64,000 bases of DNA, from NCBI GenBank assembly GCA_963722415.1, contig CAVRNI010000045.1, positions 1 through 64,000 on the forward strand. The letters run 5' to 3'. The stretch is from JALOLG01 sp963722415. Its GTDB lineage: Bacteria; Actinomycetota; Acidimicrobiia; Acidimicrobiales; Ilumatobacteraceae. Shown piece by piece: positions 34,934-44,037 of the stretch. The notes beneath the pieces were generated by a model, which was not told where the DNA came from, did not search any database, and was given only the letters and a program-made list of their open reading frames with translations. Position 1 is the stretch's first letter. Each line of letters opens with the position of its first letter. The position numbers and the translations under genes are program-made.

Positions 34934-36103
34934 TCAGGTCTCGACCAGTTCCACGAACCGCCACGACGCGTTCGGCGCGAGGCCGGCGAGCTCGCGCCCG
35001 CAGGCCTGTACGACCGGCGGCGACGACGTGACGTGCTGCGTGCCGGCGTGGACGTCGCGCAGCAGCCGCTGCAACGTCCCCCTCCGCAACGACGTGGTGC
35101 CGGCCGAGAGGTAGACGAAGTTGGCGATGTCGTGCAGCGAGGCGGTCAGGTGGGTGAGCGCCAATCGGATCAGCGTGTGCTGCCGGACGCTGATCTGCTC
35201 ACCCTTGGCCATCGAGTCCTCGACGTCGCGCCACGCCTCGAACACGAACGCCTGCGCGGCACGGAACGTCCCTTCGGCCTTGGCGTACCCGTCGTGGAAC
35301 GCGTCGCTGTCGACCAGCGCACCGGCCCGGCCCGTCTTCTCGCGAGCCATCGACGCCAGCTCGTCGAGCATCCGCCGGCCGACCCCCAACGCCCATCCCG
35401 AGTGGCAGATCGTCGCGAAGCCGATGATCCCGATGTGGTACAGGTCGCCGCCACGCTTCGGCGTCTCGGTGACGGCGAAGTGGGAGAAGCCCTCTGGCAC
35501 GAACACGTCGCGCATCGTGTAGTCGATGCTTCCCGTGCCGCGCAGCCCGATGACGTCCCAGTTGTCGATCAGCGTCGCCTTCTCGACGGGCACGACGAAG
35601 ATCCGCGGCTCGCCTGTCTCCTCGATGATGGCGAGCGTGTGGATGTGGCTTCCGTGCTTGATGCCGGAGGCGAAGCTCCAGTCGCCGGTGAGGAGGTAGC
35701 CGCCCTCGGTCGTCTTGGCGACTCCCGGGCGCGTGCCCTGGCCGGCGATGACGGGCACGCGCTCGGCGCCGACGAAGATCTCCTCGACCGCTTCGTCGGC
35801 GAGGTACGCGGCGCCGGTCCCGATCGACAAGCAGGCGGCCATCAGCACCCATCCGGCCGACGCGTCGCCGTACGAGACGTTGGCGATCACCTCGAGCGAG
35901 TCGATCGGGTGGAGCTCCGACCCCCCGAGCTTCTCGGGCACCCACATCGCGAACAGGCGGTCGTTGTGGAGGGCGTCGACGACGGGCGGCGCCAGCTCAC
36001 CCTTGTCGTCGGCGAACTCCGCGTACTCGTCGACGAGCGGTACCAGCGCCCGCGCCCGTTCGGCCAGGACGGATCCGGCGGTCAGCGTTGCACCGAGTTC
36101 CAC
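34934..36103 (-). CDS. Acyl-CoA dehydrogenase-fold flavin monooxygenase/dehydrogenase (HsaA/DszC-like group)
   Basis: 389 residues from the GTG at 36103, preceded by AGAGGAG. Features: RALVPLVDEYAEFAD, FAMWVPEKLGGSELHP, LLTGDWSFASGIKHGSH and TMRDVFVPEGFSHF, the pattern of group D flavoprotein monooxygenases that use FMNH2 from a separate reductase. There is no obvious catalytic Glu of a true acyl-CoA dehydrogenase. No flavin reductase lies nearby. It probably hydroxylates a ring compound in this operon. Confidence 0.82.
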   Translation of the reverse strand: MELGATLTAGSVLAERARALVPLVDEYAEFADDKGELAPPVVDALHNDRLFAMWVPEKLGGSELHPIDSLEVIANVSYGDASAGWVLMAACLSIGTGAAYLADEAVEEIFVGAERVPVIAGQGTRPGVAKTTEGGYLLTGDWSFASGIKHGSHIHTLAIIEETGEPRIFVVPVEKATLIDNWDVIGLRGTGSIDYTMRDVFVPEGFSHFAVTETPKRGGDLYHIGIIGFATICHSGWALGVGRRMLDELASMAREKTGRAGALVDSDAFHDGYAKAEGTFRAAQAFVFEAWRDVEDSMAKGEQISVRQHTLIRLALTHLTASLHDIANFVYLSAGTTSLRRGTLQRLLRDVHAGTQHVTSSPPVVQACGRELAGLAPNASWRFVELVET

Positions 36104-36138
36104 GTTGTTGACTCCTCTTGTCGTTCGAATGATCCGTT

Positions 36139-36181
36139 CTGTCTGCTTCATACGGCCGATCTCGCGGTCTGAAGCAGACAG
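36139..36181. repeat. Palindromic element family B, copy 3 (divergent loop)
   Basis: Arms CTGTCTGCTTCA (36139-36150) and TGAAGCAGACAG (36170-36181) are perfect over 12 bp, but the loop differs from the other copies. Unlike the others it lies between two genes on the same strand, after the hydrolase stop and before the flavoprotein start, so it may lower expression of the downstream genes. Confidence 0.75.
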
Positions 36182-36197
36182 TTCGGGGGGTTGTCGG

Positions 36198-36980
36198 TCA
36201 GCTGAAGAACTCGGCGATGGTGGTGACGGCGTCCGGGGACTCGTCGAGGACGAGGTGGCCGGCATCGGGGAACGTCTTCACGGTCGCGTCGGGGAGCAGT
36301 GCGCCCCAGTGCGGCGCCAGCGCAGGTGGGACGAGACGGTCCTCGTCGCCCCAGATCACCATCGTCGGGATGTTGACGCGGCCGAGCCAACGCGGGATGA
36401 CGCGGTCGAAGGGGTGCTCCCAGAACAGGAGCGCCGTCGTGCGCGTCTCGCGATAGCGGTCGACGGTGAAATCGACGTCGTGCGGATCGGCTGGCAGGTG
36501 CTTGGCGATCGTGTCGAAGCGGTGCACCAGACGGCCGACGACCTCCTCGGGCTTCAGCGTGAACAGGTCGTCGATCGGCACCTCGGGCACCTTCAAGCCC
36601 GCCGGGCAGCACAGCACGAGGCGGCGCAGCCGATGCTGCTGCTCGATCGCGAAGCGCGCCGCCAGCAATCCCCCGAGCGACAAGCCGACGAGATTGACGT
36701 CGCGGACGAGCCCGAGCTGGTCGAACAGCTCGGTGTAGTGCAGCACGAGGTCGTGCACGCTCTGCAGGTCGTCGTAGTCGCCCGACTCGCCGTACCCGGG
36801 ATGGAACGGCATCAACACGCGGAACTCCTCCGCCCATGCCGACGCGAACTCGGCGCCGTGGAACGTGCCCGCGCCGTGGAAGTAGACGAGCGGTGGCGAG
36901 AGCGGGTCACCGAGGGCGAGCACGACCGACGTGGTGCCGTTGACGTCGAGCTCGATGCGTTCGATCGTCTCGGCGCTCAT
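36198..36980 (-). CDS. Alpha/beta hydrolase (module 2 partner)
   Basis: 260 residues. Oxyanion strand LVYFHGAGTFHG, nucleophile elbow LVGLSLGGLLAA, acid in IWGDEDRLVP and His in FPDAGHLVLDE: a complete triad. It overlaps the luciferase-like monooxygenase gene upstream by ATGA. The same gene order occurs again just upstream at 38142-40061. An ester or lactone made by the monooxygenase would be a logical substrate, but this is inference. Confidence 0.88.
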   Translation of the reverse strand: MSAETIERIELDVNGTTSVVLALGDPLSPPLVYFHGAGTFHGAEFASAWAEEFRVLMPFHPGYGESGDYDDLQSVHDLVLHYTELFDQLGLVRDVNLVGLSLGGLLAARFAIEQQHRLRRLVLCCPAGLKVPEVPIDDLFTLKPEEVVGRLVHRFDTIAKHLPADPHDVDFTVDRYRETRTTALLFWEHPFDRVIPRWLGRVNIPTMVIWGDEDRLVPPALAPHWGALLPDATVKTFPDAGHLVLDESPDAVTTIAEFFS

Positions 36981-38131
36981 GCCGGCACCACCTTGCGCGA
37001 ACGGAGGCGCGGGATGACCTCTTCGGCGAAGAGCGTCGTGCTCTTCACCACCTTCCAGTTCGGCATGTCGCCGAGTGCGATGTTGAGGTTCACACGCGTC
37101 GTCTTCGCCTCCTCGACCCAGTTGGCGATGGCGTCGGCGACCTTCTCGGGTGTGCCGGCCACGATCCGGTTGATCTCCAGCAACGAATCCCAGTCGGCCG
37201 ACCCGTGCACGTCGGCCGATGTGATCCGGCGGCGGAACTCGGGCACCGTGACGTAGCCGGGCGGGTTGAGGTAGCGCGGCGTGGTTCGTAGCGCGGTCTC
37301 GAAGAAGTACATGACGTGCGGCATGAACTCCTCCTCGGCCTTCTCGTCGGTCTCGGCGACGTAGGCGAAGATGCCGATCGTCACCTTGTCGTCGGTGACT
37401 TCGTGACCGTGGTGGGCGAGGCGGTCGCGGTAGTGGTCGAACACCTTCAGCTGCATCGTCGTCGGGATGAACACGACCGAGTAGCCGAAGCCGTACTCGG
37501 CGGCCAGTTCGAGCGTCTCCGACGAGCCGGCGCCGACGATGTACGCCGGCGGGTGCGGCTGCTGGATCGGCTTGGGCCATGGGTTGAGGTAGCGGTACGT
37601 GTAGAAGTCGCCGGCGAACGACTGCGGACCGTCTTCGGTCCAGCACTTGAGGATCACATCGAGCGACTCACGGAACCGCGCCCGCGCCGTCGCCGGGTTC
37701 ACGGCGTTGGCCCAGTACTCCATGCCGGTGCCGAGCGGGAAGGCGACGTCGAGGCGACCGCCCGACATCACGTCGAGCATCGCGTACTCCTCGGCCACCC
37801 GGTTGGGGTACTCGAAGTTCGGTGGGGTGCCGAACACGCTGATCCGCGACGTCGTCTGGGGGATCAATGCGGCCGCCGTCAGGTTGGGCGCCGGGTTCAT
37901 CGTGTACTGCGTGTTGTGGTGCTCGTTGAGCACGAGACCGTCGAAGCCGAGCTTGTCGGCGAGCAACATCTCGGACAGGTAGCGCTGGTAGAGGACGTGC
38001 CCGGCCTTCGGGTCGTAGTTGGAGTTCGAGTAGTCGACCCAGAGCGATTCCTTGTCGGCGGCGTTGGCCGGCAGGTCGGTGTACGGGAAGAAGTGGAAGT
38101 AGTGGAATTCCGCCCGGTCGATGTAGCTCAT
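36977..38131 (-). CDS. Luciferase-like (LLM class) flavin-dependent monooxygenase, module 2
   Basis: 384 residues; ATG at 38131 after GGAGG. The LLM barrel shows FHYFHFFPYTDLP, LGFDGLVLNEHHNTQYTMNPAPN, NRVAEEYAMLDVMSGGRLDVAFPLG and AYIVGAGSSETLELAAEYG. NEHH is typical of bacterial luciferase-type enzymes using FMNH2 or F420H2. It is clearly homologous to the gene at 38850 and is translationally coupled to the hydrolase that follows. Confidence 0.9.
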   Translation of the reverse strand: MSYIDRAEFHYFHFFPYTDLPANAADKESLWVDYSNSNYDPKAGHVLYQRYLSEMLLADKLGFDGLVLNEHHNTQYTMNPAPNLTAAALIPQTTSRISVFGTPPNFEYPNRVAEEYAMLDVMSGGRLDVAFPLGTGMEYWANAVNPATARARFRESLDVILKCWTEDGPQSFAGDFYTYRYLNPWPKPIQQPHPPAYIVGAGSSETLELAAEYGFGYSVVFIPTTMQLKVFDHYRDRLAHHGHEVTDDKVTIGIFAYVAETDEKAEEEFMPHVMYFFETALRTTPRYLNPPGYVTVPEFRRRITSADVHGSADWDSLLEINRIVAGTPEKVADAIANWVEEAKTTRVNLNIALGDMPNWKVVKSTTLFAEEVIPRLRSRKVVPA

Positions 38132-38141
38132 TGATCCTCCG

Positions 38142-38853
38142 TCATCGTGAGTGCCCGTCGAGGTGTCGCCGCAAGAGTGCCGCAACCTCGTCGGGTGCGT
38201 CCCATTCGACGAGGTGGCCGGCGCCGGCGATCACCTCGCCGCCACCCCACCGCTCGATCAACCCTGGCACGAGCAACTCGTCCTGATCCCCCCAGATGAC
38301 GAGCTTGGGGCAGCGGATGCGGTGGATCCGCTTCGCCACACCCCGGTCGCCGAGCGGCCACAGCAGGCTGGCGGAGGCGATGTCGGAGAGATAGCGCGGC
38401 GACGGGAGCCTCTTCCTCGCCCTTGTGGCCGAAGCGATCGTCGAACGCATCGGGGACACCCTTGGCGAACAGGTGACCCATCCGTTCGGCGGCGGGGACG
38501 GCGTACAGATCGAAGCCGGGCGTGTCGCCGTCGTTGATGCCGAACGGCGCCAGCAGCGTCAGCGACGTCACCATCTCGGGCCGCATCGCCGCCAGCTCGG
38601 CGGCGATCATCCCGCCGAGCGACGCGCCGACCACTGGGCACGGCAGCGCGCCGGTTGCGTCGAGCGCGTCCCAGAACACGGTGAGCCAGTCGAGGTACTC
38701 GTCGGGTGCGACGAAGCCCGACTCACCGTCGAACCCGCCGACCGACGGCACGACGATCTCCCAGCCGTCGGCTTCGAGGGCGCGCAGCGCGGGCGAGACC
38801 TCGGGGTGGCCGGCGATCCCCCACAGGTAGACGAGCCGTCGGTCTGATCTCAG
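38142..38853 (-). pseudogene. Alpha/beta hydrolase (module 1 partner), frameshifted by one base
   Basis: About 236 residues after removing one base of the GGG at 38404-38406 (EEEAPSPRYLS). The strand VYLWGIAGHPEVSP, nucleophile elbow VVGASLGGMIAA, acid in IWGDQDELLV and His in AGAGHLVEWD are present. No standard start codon fits; the CTG at 38853 overlaps the upstream stop as CTGA. It is paired with the monooxygenase upstream exactly as the hydrolase at 36198 is with its own partner. Confidence 0.8.
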
Positions 38854-40061
38854 CGGGCATTTTCGGGCCACCACGGGTCGGGGTACTCGGCGAAGATCGT
38901 GCGCAGTCCGGGAGCGACCTTGTCGGCGAACAGCCGCGTGTTGTAGCGGGTGAGCTCGTCGCTCATGTTGCCGAACTGGAGCATCGCGCACAGGTGTCCG
39001 ATGCGGAGCTCCTTGCACGCTTCCTCGAGCTTCTCGCGGACCGTGTCGGGGCTGCCGATCACGACGTAGCCGTTGTCGACCATCTCGTCCCACGTGAGGT
39101 CGTGCTTGGCCTGTTTCGCTCGCGAGGCCTGGCGGACCTGCGACTTGTAACGGGCTCGCACGGACGCCTCGGTGACGTAACCGGGCGGGTCGGTGAAACC
39201 CGGGTAGACGTGCAAGGAGCGGTTGAAGAAGTACTCCGCCGGCTCGCGGTACATCGCGTAGGCCTCGGCATCGGTGTCGGCGACGCCGATGAACTGCGTG
39301 ACGGCGAGGCGGTGCGGGTTGTCGTCCTTGCCGTGTGCCTCGACTCGTCGCCAGTACCCGGCGACGGTCTCGCGGACCATCTTGTAGCCGTAGTAGGTGA
39401 GGGCGCCGTAGACGTAGTCGTTCTCGGCGCAGAAGTCCCACGTCTCGACCGAGCCACCGCCAGGGATCCACACGGGTGGGTGCGGCTTCTGCCACGGTCG
39501 GGGGACGGGGTTCACGTAGCGCAACTGGTTGAAGCGACCGTTGAAGGCGAACGGCTCGGTGGCCTGCCAGGCCTTCATGATCAACTCGATGCCCTCGTAG
39601 TACTTCGGCCGCAGCTGGCTCGGGTTGACGCTGTACGAGTACGCCGTGTCCATCGGCGTGCCGACCGGGAATCCGGCGATCAGGCGACCGTGCGAGAAGA
39701 GGTCGATCATCGCGAACTCCTCGGCGATCCGGATCGGCGGGTTGTAGAGCGCCACCGAGTTGCCGAGCACGGTGATCGCCGCATCCGACGTGCGGCTGGC
39801 GAGGATCGAGGCGATGAGGTTCGGCGACGGCATCAGCCCGTAGCCGTTGTTGTGGTGCTCGTTGACGCAGATGCCGTCGAAGCCGCATTCGTCGGCGTAG
39901 ACCAACTGGTCGATGTACGTGCTGTACGTGTCGGCCATCACCTTGGCATCGAACAACGCCGGGTCGAGATCGACCCACACGCTGCGGTGGCGCCGGTTGA
40001 AGTCCTCCGGAAGGTCCGGATAGGGCATCAGATGGAACCACATCATCTTCATAGAGGACAT
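38850..40061 (-). CDS. Luciferase-like (LLM class) flavin-dependent monooxygenase, module 1
   Basis: 403 residues from the ATG at 40061 (ATG at 40052 is possible). Motifs parallel the module 2 enzyme: MMWFHLMPYPDLP, CGFDGICVNEHHNNGYG, IAEEFAMIDLFSHGRLIAGFPVG, WIPGGGSVETWDFCAENDY. First gene of the seven-gene minus-strand operon and divergent from the LysR regulator 71 bp away. Reaction (hydroxylation, Baeyer-Villiger or ring opening) is not determinable. Confidence 0.9.
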   Translation of the reverse strand: MSSMKMMWFHLMPYPDLPEDFNRRHRSVWVDLDPALFDAKVMADTYSTYIDQLVYADECGFDGICVNEHHNNGYGLMPSPNLIASILASRTSDAAITVLGNSVALYNPPIRIAEEFAMIDLFSHGRLIAGFPVGTPMDTAYSYSVNPSQLRPKYYEGIELIMKAWQATEPFAFNGRFNQLRYVNPVPRPWQKPHPPVWIPGGGSVETWDFCAENDYVYGALTYYGYKMVRETVAGYWRRVEAHGKDDNPHRLAVTQFIGVADTDAEAYAMYREPAEYFFNRSLHVYPGFTDPPGYVTEASVRARYKSQVRQASRAKQAKHDLTWDEMVDNGYVVIGSPDTVREKLEEACKELRIGHLCAMLQFGNMSDELTRYNTRLFADKVAPGLRTIFAEYPDPWWPENAR

Positions 40062-40132
40062 GATCGCCGCTCGACGACCCGCCGTCCACGTCTGAACCCG
40101 ACACAGATCATGTCGCGTTCGATAACGTTCCG

Positions 40133-41041
40133 ATGGTGGCGAACGGCGTCGACCTGCGCCGCCTGCGGTACTTCGTGGCCGTGGCGGAGGAATGCCACTT
40201 CGGGCGCGCCGCGGCCCGCCTGCACATGTCGACACCACCGCTGTCGCAACGCATCCGCGAGCTCGAGTCCGAGCTCGGCCTGCAGCTGTTCGAACGGACG
40301 TCCCGGCGCGTCGAGTTGACGCCGGTCGGCGAGCGGCTGCTCGGCGAGGCCCGGCTCGTGCTCGGCGCGGCGGAAGGCTTCGATCGACTCGCTTCCGAGT
40401 TGGCGTCGGTGCCGTCGGACATCGGTCTCGGCTTCTGTCACGGCAGCGAGGGCGGCGCGATGACCGCCTTGCGGCGGATGATCGACCAGCAGCCGGAGGT
40501 CGCCGTGCGCCCGGCGGCGATGACGTCGCTCAACATCTTCGAGGCATTGCGGAACGGGCGGATCTCGGTGGGCATCGTGCGCGGTCCGGTCACGGACCCG
40601 GACGTCATCGCGTCCGTCCCGCTCGCCGAGGTCCCCGTGGATCACGTCGTCGTGCCGCCGGACCATCGCCTCGCGCAGTACGACCGCGTCGATGTCAGCG
40701 ATCTCGATGGCGAACCGGTGCTGATCGTCGAGCGCGAGGACGCACCGCGAGCGCACGACGAGATCGCCCACTACTTCGCCGGGCTCGGCATCCGCCCACG
40801 CTGGGTCACCCATGGCGCGACACAGATCGAACGGGTCTACGACATGGTGTCCGTCGGGGCCGGCATCGGCTGGCTCAACACCTGGCAGGCCGAGCGCGAC
40901 TCAGGCCGGACCGATGTCGCGATCCGGCCGCTGGTTCCCGTCGGCATGCACGACGTGTTCCGCATCGCGTGGCGCGCCGGTGACACCAGCCCGGCCACCG
41001 CGATGTGCGTGCGAGTCCTCCTCGAGACCTGCGGCGCCTGA
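40133..41041 (+). CDS. LysR family transcriptional regulator
   Basis: 302 residues. The winged-helix N terminus reads DLRRLRYFVAVAEECHFGRAAARLHMS, TPPLSQRIRELESELGLQLFER. The effector domain begins near DIGLGFCHGSEGGAM. It is transcribed divergently from the luciferase-like/hydrolase operon over a 71-bp region, the usual arrangement for a LysR protein activating its neighbour in response to a pathway compound. Confidence 0.93.
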   Translation: MVANGVDLRRLRYFVAVAEECHFGRAAARLHMSTPPLSQRIRELESELGLQLFERTSRRVELTPVGERLLGEARLVLGAAEGFDRLASELASVPSDIGLGFCHGSEGGAMTALRRMIDQQPEVAVRPAAMTSLNIFEALRNGRISVGIVRGPVTDPDVIASVPLAEVPVDHVVVPPDHRLAQYDRVDVSDLDGEPVLIVEREDAPRAHDEIAHYFAGLGIRPRWVTHGATQIERVYDMVSVGAGIGWLNTWQAERDSGRTDVAIRPLVPVGMHDVFRIAWRAGDTSPATAMCVRVLLETCGA

Positions 41042-41059
41042 GACTCCCACCCCAACCCT

Positions 41060-41110
41060 CGTTCTGTCTGCTTCAGATTGCCCGTGGCGTCATCTGAAGC
41101 AGACAGAACG
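41060..41110. repeat. Palindromic element family B, copy 4 (19-bp perfect stem)
   Basis: CGTTCTGTCTGCTTCAGAT (41060-41078) pairs perfectly with ATCTGAAGCAGACAGAACG (41092-41110) around TGCCCGTGGCGTC and is followed by GGGGGTTTTC. It lies between the convergent stops of lysR (41041) and the alcohol dehydrogenase gene (41119), and so should terminate transcription from both sides. Confidence 0.85.
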
Positions 41111-41118
41111 GGGGGTTT

Positions 41119-42205
41119 TCAGAGGCGGACGACGGCGCGGGCGACCTCGCCGGAGGCGAGGGCGCGGAAACCTTCGTTGACCTCGTCGAGGGTCAGGGTG
41201 CGGGAGACCATCGATTCGAGATCGAGCAGGCCGCGCCGCCACAGCTCGACGTAGCGGGGGATGTCGACCTGCGGCTGCCCGCCGCCCATGTACACCCCCC
41301 GCAGCGACTTGCCCCGGCGGAAGTGGATGGCGGGAACCGTGATCTCGGCGTCATCGGACATGACGCCGACCACGTACGCGGTGCGGCCGGGGGCAGTCAT
41401 GTCCAATGCCATCGCGACCGTGGCGGGACGCCCGACGACCTCGAAGGCGTGGTCGACACCGACCGCGGTGAGGCCGCGCACGGCCTCGACAGGGTCGACA
41501 GCCGACGCGTCGACGAGATCGGTCGCGCCGAGCTCACCGGCGAGCGGCAGCTTCTGCGGATTGGCGTCGATCGCCACGATCCGGGCCGCACCGGCGATGC
41601 GGGCGCCCTGGATCACGTTGAGCCCGACGCCACCGCATCCGATCACGGCGACGGTGTCGCCCGGCTTGACCTGCGCGACGTGGAACACCGCGCCGAGACC
41701 GGTGACCACGGCGCAACCGAGGAGGGCCGCGAGTTCGACGGGCACGTCGCTCGGTATCGCGATGACACCCCGTCCGTCCATCAGGACACGCTCGGCGAGC
41801 GCGCCGACGCCCGCCATCGCCGTCACCGCCGTGCCGTCGAGCGTGGTGAGCCGGGGCCGCTCGCCGGCGCCGCGCCTGATCGCCTCCGGCCGAGTGCACA
41901 GGCCGGGCGCACCGCGCTGGCACGACGGGCACGCGCCGCAACCGGCCAGCAGGCAGGTGACGACACGGTCCCCCACGGAGATCGACTGGACGGCGGAGCC
42001 GACCGCCTCGGCCACGCCCGCCGCCTCATGGCCCAACACTTGCGGGCCGCGGTCGGACGAGCGTGCCGTCGAGGTAGTGCAGGTCGCTGTGACACAGTCC
42101 GCACGCCTCGATCCGGATCACGACCTCGTGCGGGCCGGGCGCGTCGTGCTCGATCTCGTCGATGACGAGGTCGTCGGCGCCGTCGTGGAGGATCGCCGCC
42201 CGCAT
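41119..42205 (-). pseudogene. Zn-dependent alcohol dehydrogenase (MDR family), frameshifted by one base
   Basis: About 361 residues after removing one base of the GGG at 42044-42046 (RPRPQVLGHEAAG). The start is the ATG at 42205 (MRAAILHDGADD). Catalytic zinc ligands: Cys in EACGLCHSDLH, GHEAAG; structural zinc CGACPSCQRGAPGLC; NAD site VIGCGGVGLNVIQGA and VAIDANPQKL. It should oxidise an alcohol, for example one formed in the ring-cleavage route next door. It lies 10 nt after the dioxygenase stop. Confidence 0.88.
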
Positions 42206-42215
42206 CGGCAGACCG

Positions 42216-43048
42216 TCAGGCCGCGCGGTCGAGCACGAAGTCGAACGTCGTCGCCAACTCGCCGTTCTCGTCGGGCGCGAACGTCGCGATCAAGCTCTCG
42301 CGAACGCCGAACACGGCGTCGTCGTGGAGATAGTCGCTCTCGACGTCGAACACGTGCGTGATGAGGTCCTTGTAACCGGGTGCCTTCAGCCACACGTGCG
42401 TGTGGCCGGGGCGCATCCAGTTGCGGGCGTTGGCCTTGAGCAGCATGCCGACCGGCCCGTCGTACGGGATGGGGTACGGCACGGGGCGAATCGGTCCGGA
42501 TCTCGTAGCTGCCGTCGTCGTCGGTGCGGTAGATGCCGCGCAGGTTCTCGGGGGTCTGCTCCTTCGGCTGCTGCACCGGCGTAGAAACCGTGCGACGCGT
42601 TCTGCCAGCAGTCGAGCACGGCACCCGCGATCGGCTTGCCGTCGACATCGGTCACGGTGCCGCGGATCACGACGCGGTCGCCCTCGTCGGGATCGACGAG
42701 CATCGACTCGCCCTTGGCGCGCTCGGGTGACCCCGGCACGTAGAACGGTCCGAGCACGGTGTTCTCGGTGCTGCCGTCGATCCCGCTGTACGTCAGCATC
42801 TCCACGAGCGTCGAGACACCGAGCGTGTCGGAGAGCAGGATCCACTCCTGTCGCGTGTCGTCGCACATCTGCCCGGTCGCGGTCAGGAACTTGATCGCCT
42901 CGAACCACTCGTCGCGTTGCAGGTTGATCTCCCGCACGAACGCGTGGAGGTGCCGCACGGCGGCTTCCATGACTTCTTTGAGTCGCTCGTTCGGAGCGCC
43001 GGCGTACCGGGCGAGCACTTCCTCGACGAGCTCGTCGGGAGCTGACAT
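42216..43048 (-). pseudogene. Intradiol ring-cleavage dioxygenase (catechol/hydroxyquinol 1,2-dioxygenase-like), two single-base frameshifts
   Basis: About 276 residues once one base is removed at the CC 42576-42577 and one at the GGGG 42483-42486. The N-terminal helical dimerisation domain (VMEAAVRHLHAFVREINLQ) is followed by NTVLGPFYVPGSP with the first Tyr iron ligand, PYPIPYDGPVG with the second Tyr, and MRPGHTHVWLKAPG with the two His ligands. All four Fe(III) ligands are present, so it should open catechol- or hydroxyquinol-type rings between the hydroxyls. Probably co-transcribed with the alcohol dehydrogenase. Confidence 0.88.
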
Positions 43049-43150
43049 TGGTGATCCTCCTCGTCGGTCGGCGATCAGAGCGCCGGGCTAGAAGCTACGG
43101 GAGCCCGTGTCAGCGGCGTTCGCCAGGCGGTATCACGACCAGCGACGACC

Positions 43151-43856
43151 TCACCAGCTGGCACCCTCGACCGCGTCCCAACAGCGGCGGGTGAGCTCGG
43201 CGCCGGCGAAGTAGGCGGCGCGCGCCGACCGGCGCTTCTCGTCGGTGTCGAGGTAGCGCTCGGCGAACTCGCCGACGTGGCCGCCGTGCTCCTCGTCGAC
43301 GGTGATGTGGATCGTGTGGAACGCGTAGTCGTCGGGCTGTAGCACGTCGGTGTAGTGCTCCCGGAAGCCCTTGACCGCCCTGATGTAGGCGTCGGGGATC
43401 TGGTTCTCGATACCGAGGATCGCGCCGAACTGGAACTCGTGCCAGGGACGCTGGTGGGCGAGGTTGTAGAGCAGGCTCTCGGACGCGACGGCCGCGACGT
43501 TCGGCGTGGCTTCGGTGATGACGCTGTCGGGCGCGCCGAGCGCGCGGGTGAACTCGAACAACCAATGCAGGTGGCTGTGGCCCGACTTCGACTGGGTGCC
43601 CAGCACCTCTTCGCTGATGTTCTCGATCAGTGCATCGGTCATCTCGTACGGCACCCGCGCCAACCAGATCGAGAGGAACCGACGGGTGTGGTACGTGACG
43701 CCCCAGTAGTGCTGCGCGCGCCCATCCGACGAGCTCCTGCGGCGTCGCATCGCCGGACGCGACCCGCTCGACCCAGTCCGCCTTGTCGAGCGTGCGACCC
43801 GACGCGAACAGTTCCTCGCGCATGTCCTTCACGAACGCCTCACCGTCGAAGCTCAT
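43151..43856 (-). pseudogene. Heme-oxygenase-like (PqqC/TenA-fold) diiron-type protein, copy 1, frameshifted by one base
   Basis: Removing one base in the GCGCGCG run at about 43714-43720 (ELVGWARQHYWGVTYH) gives 234 residues, the same length as the copy at 60623 and highly similar throughout. The segment HITVDEEHGGH supplies His-x3-Asp-x2-His, the ligand spacing known from heme-oxygenase-like diiron oxidases such as CADD. Function may be oxidative cleavage or N-oxygenation, but is not known. The stop is 102 nt from the dioxygenase start. Confidence 0.82.
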
Positions 43857-44037
43857 GCCGGAATCCCCCTCGATCTCATGATCTGGTGTGATCACGCGGC
43901 CGATCGTCGGCCGCTCCGTCGCGACGTTGCATCGCGACCTTGTCATGCCGTCGACCACCGGGGAAGCGTGCCGTTGCACAAAGTCGAACGATCCGCCGAT
44001 GGCCGGTCGCGACGGTCGTCGCCAAGGACCGAATGCC
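43857..44037. promoter_or_regulatory. Intergenic region with a TTGTGCAACG motif upstream of diiron gene copy 1
   Basis: 181 bp between two minus-strand genes. Read on the minus strand, TTGTGCAACG lies at 43981-43972 within the short palindrome GTGCAACGGCAC. The same 10-mer occurs upstream of the paralogous gene at 60540-60549. It could be a shared operator. No coding frame seen. Confidence 0.4.

Noticed and set aside
38128..40104. A 658-codon open frame linking the hydrolase with sequence antisense-like to the luciferase-like gene
   Set aside because: The upstream 400 codons are a shadow of the monooxygenase gene in another frame; only the hydrolase part is real.
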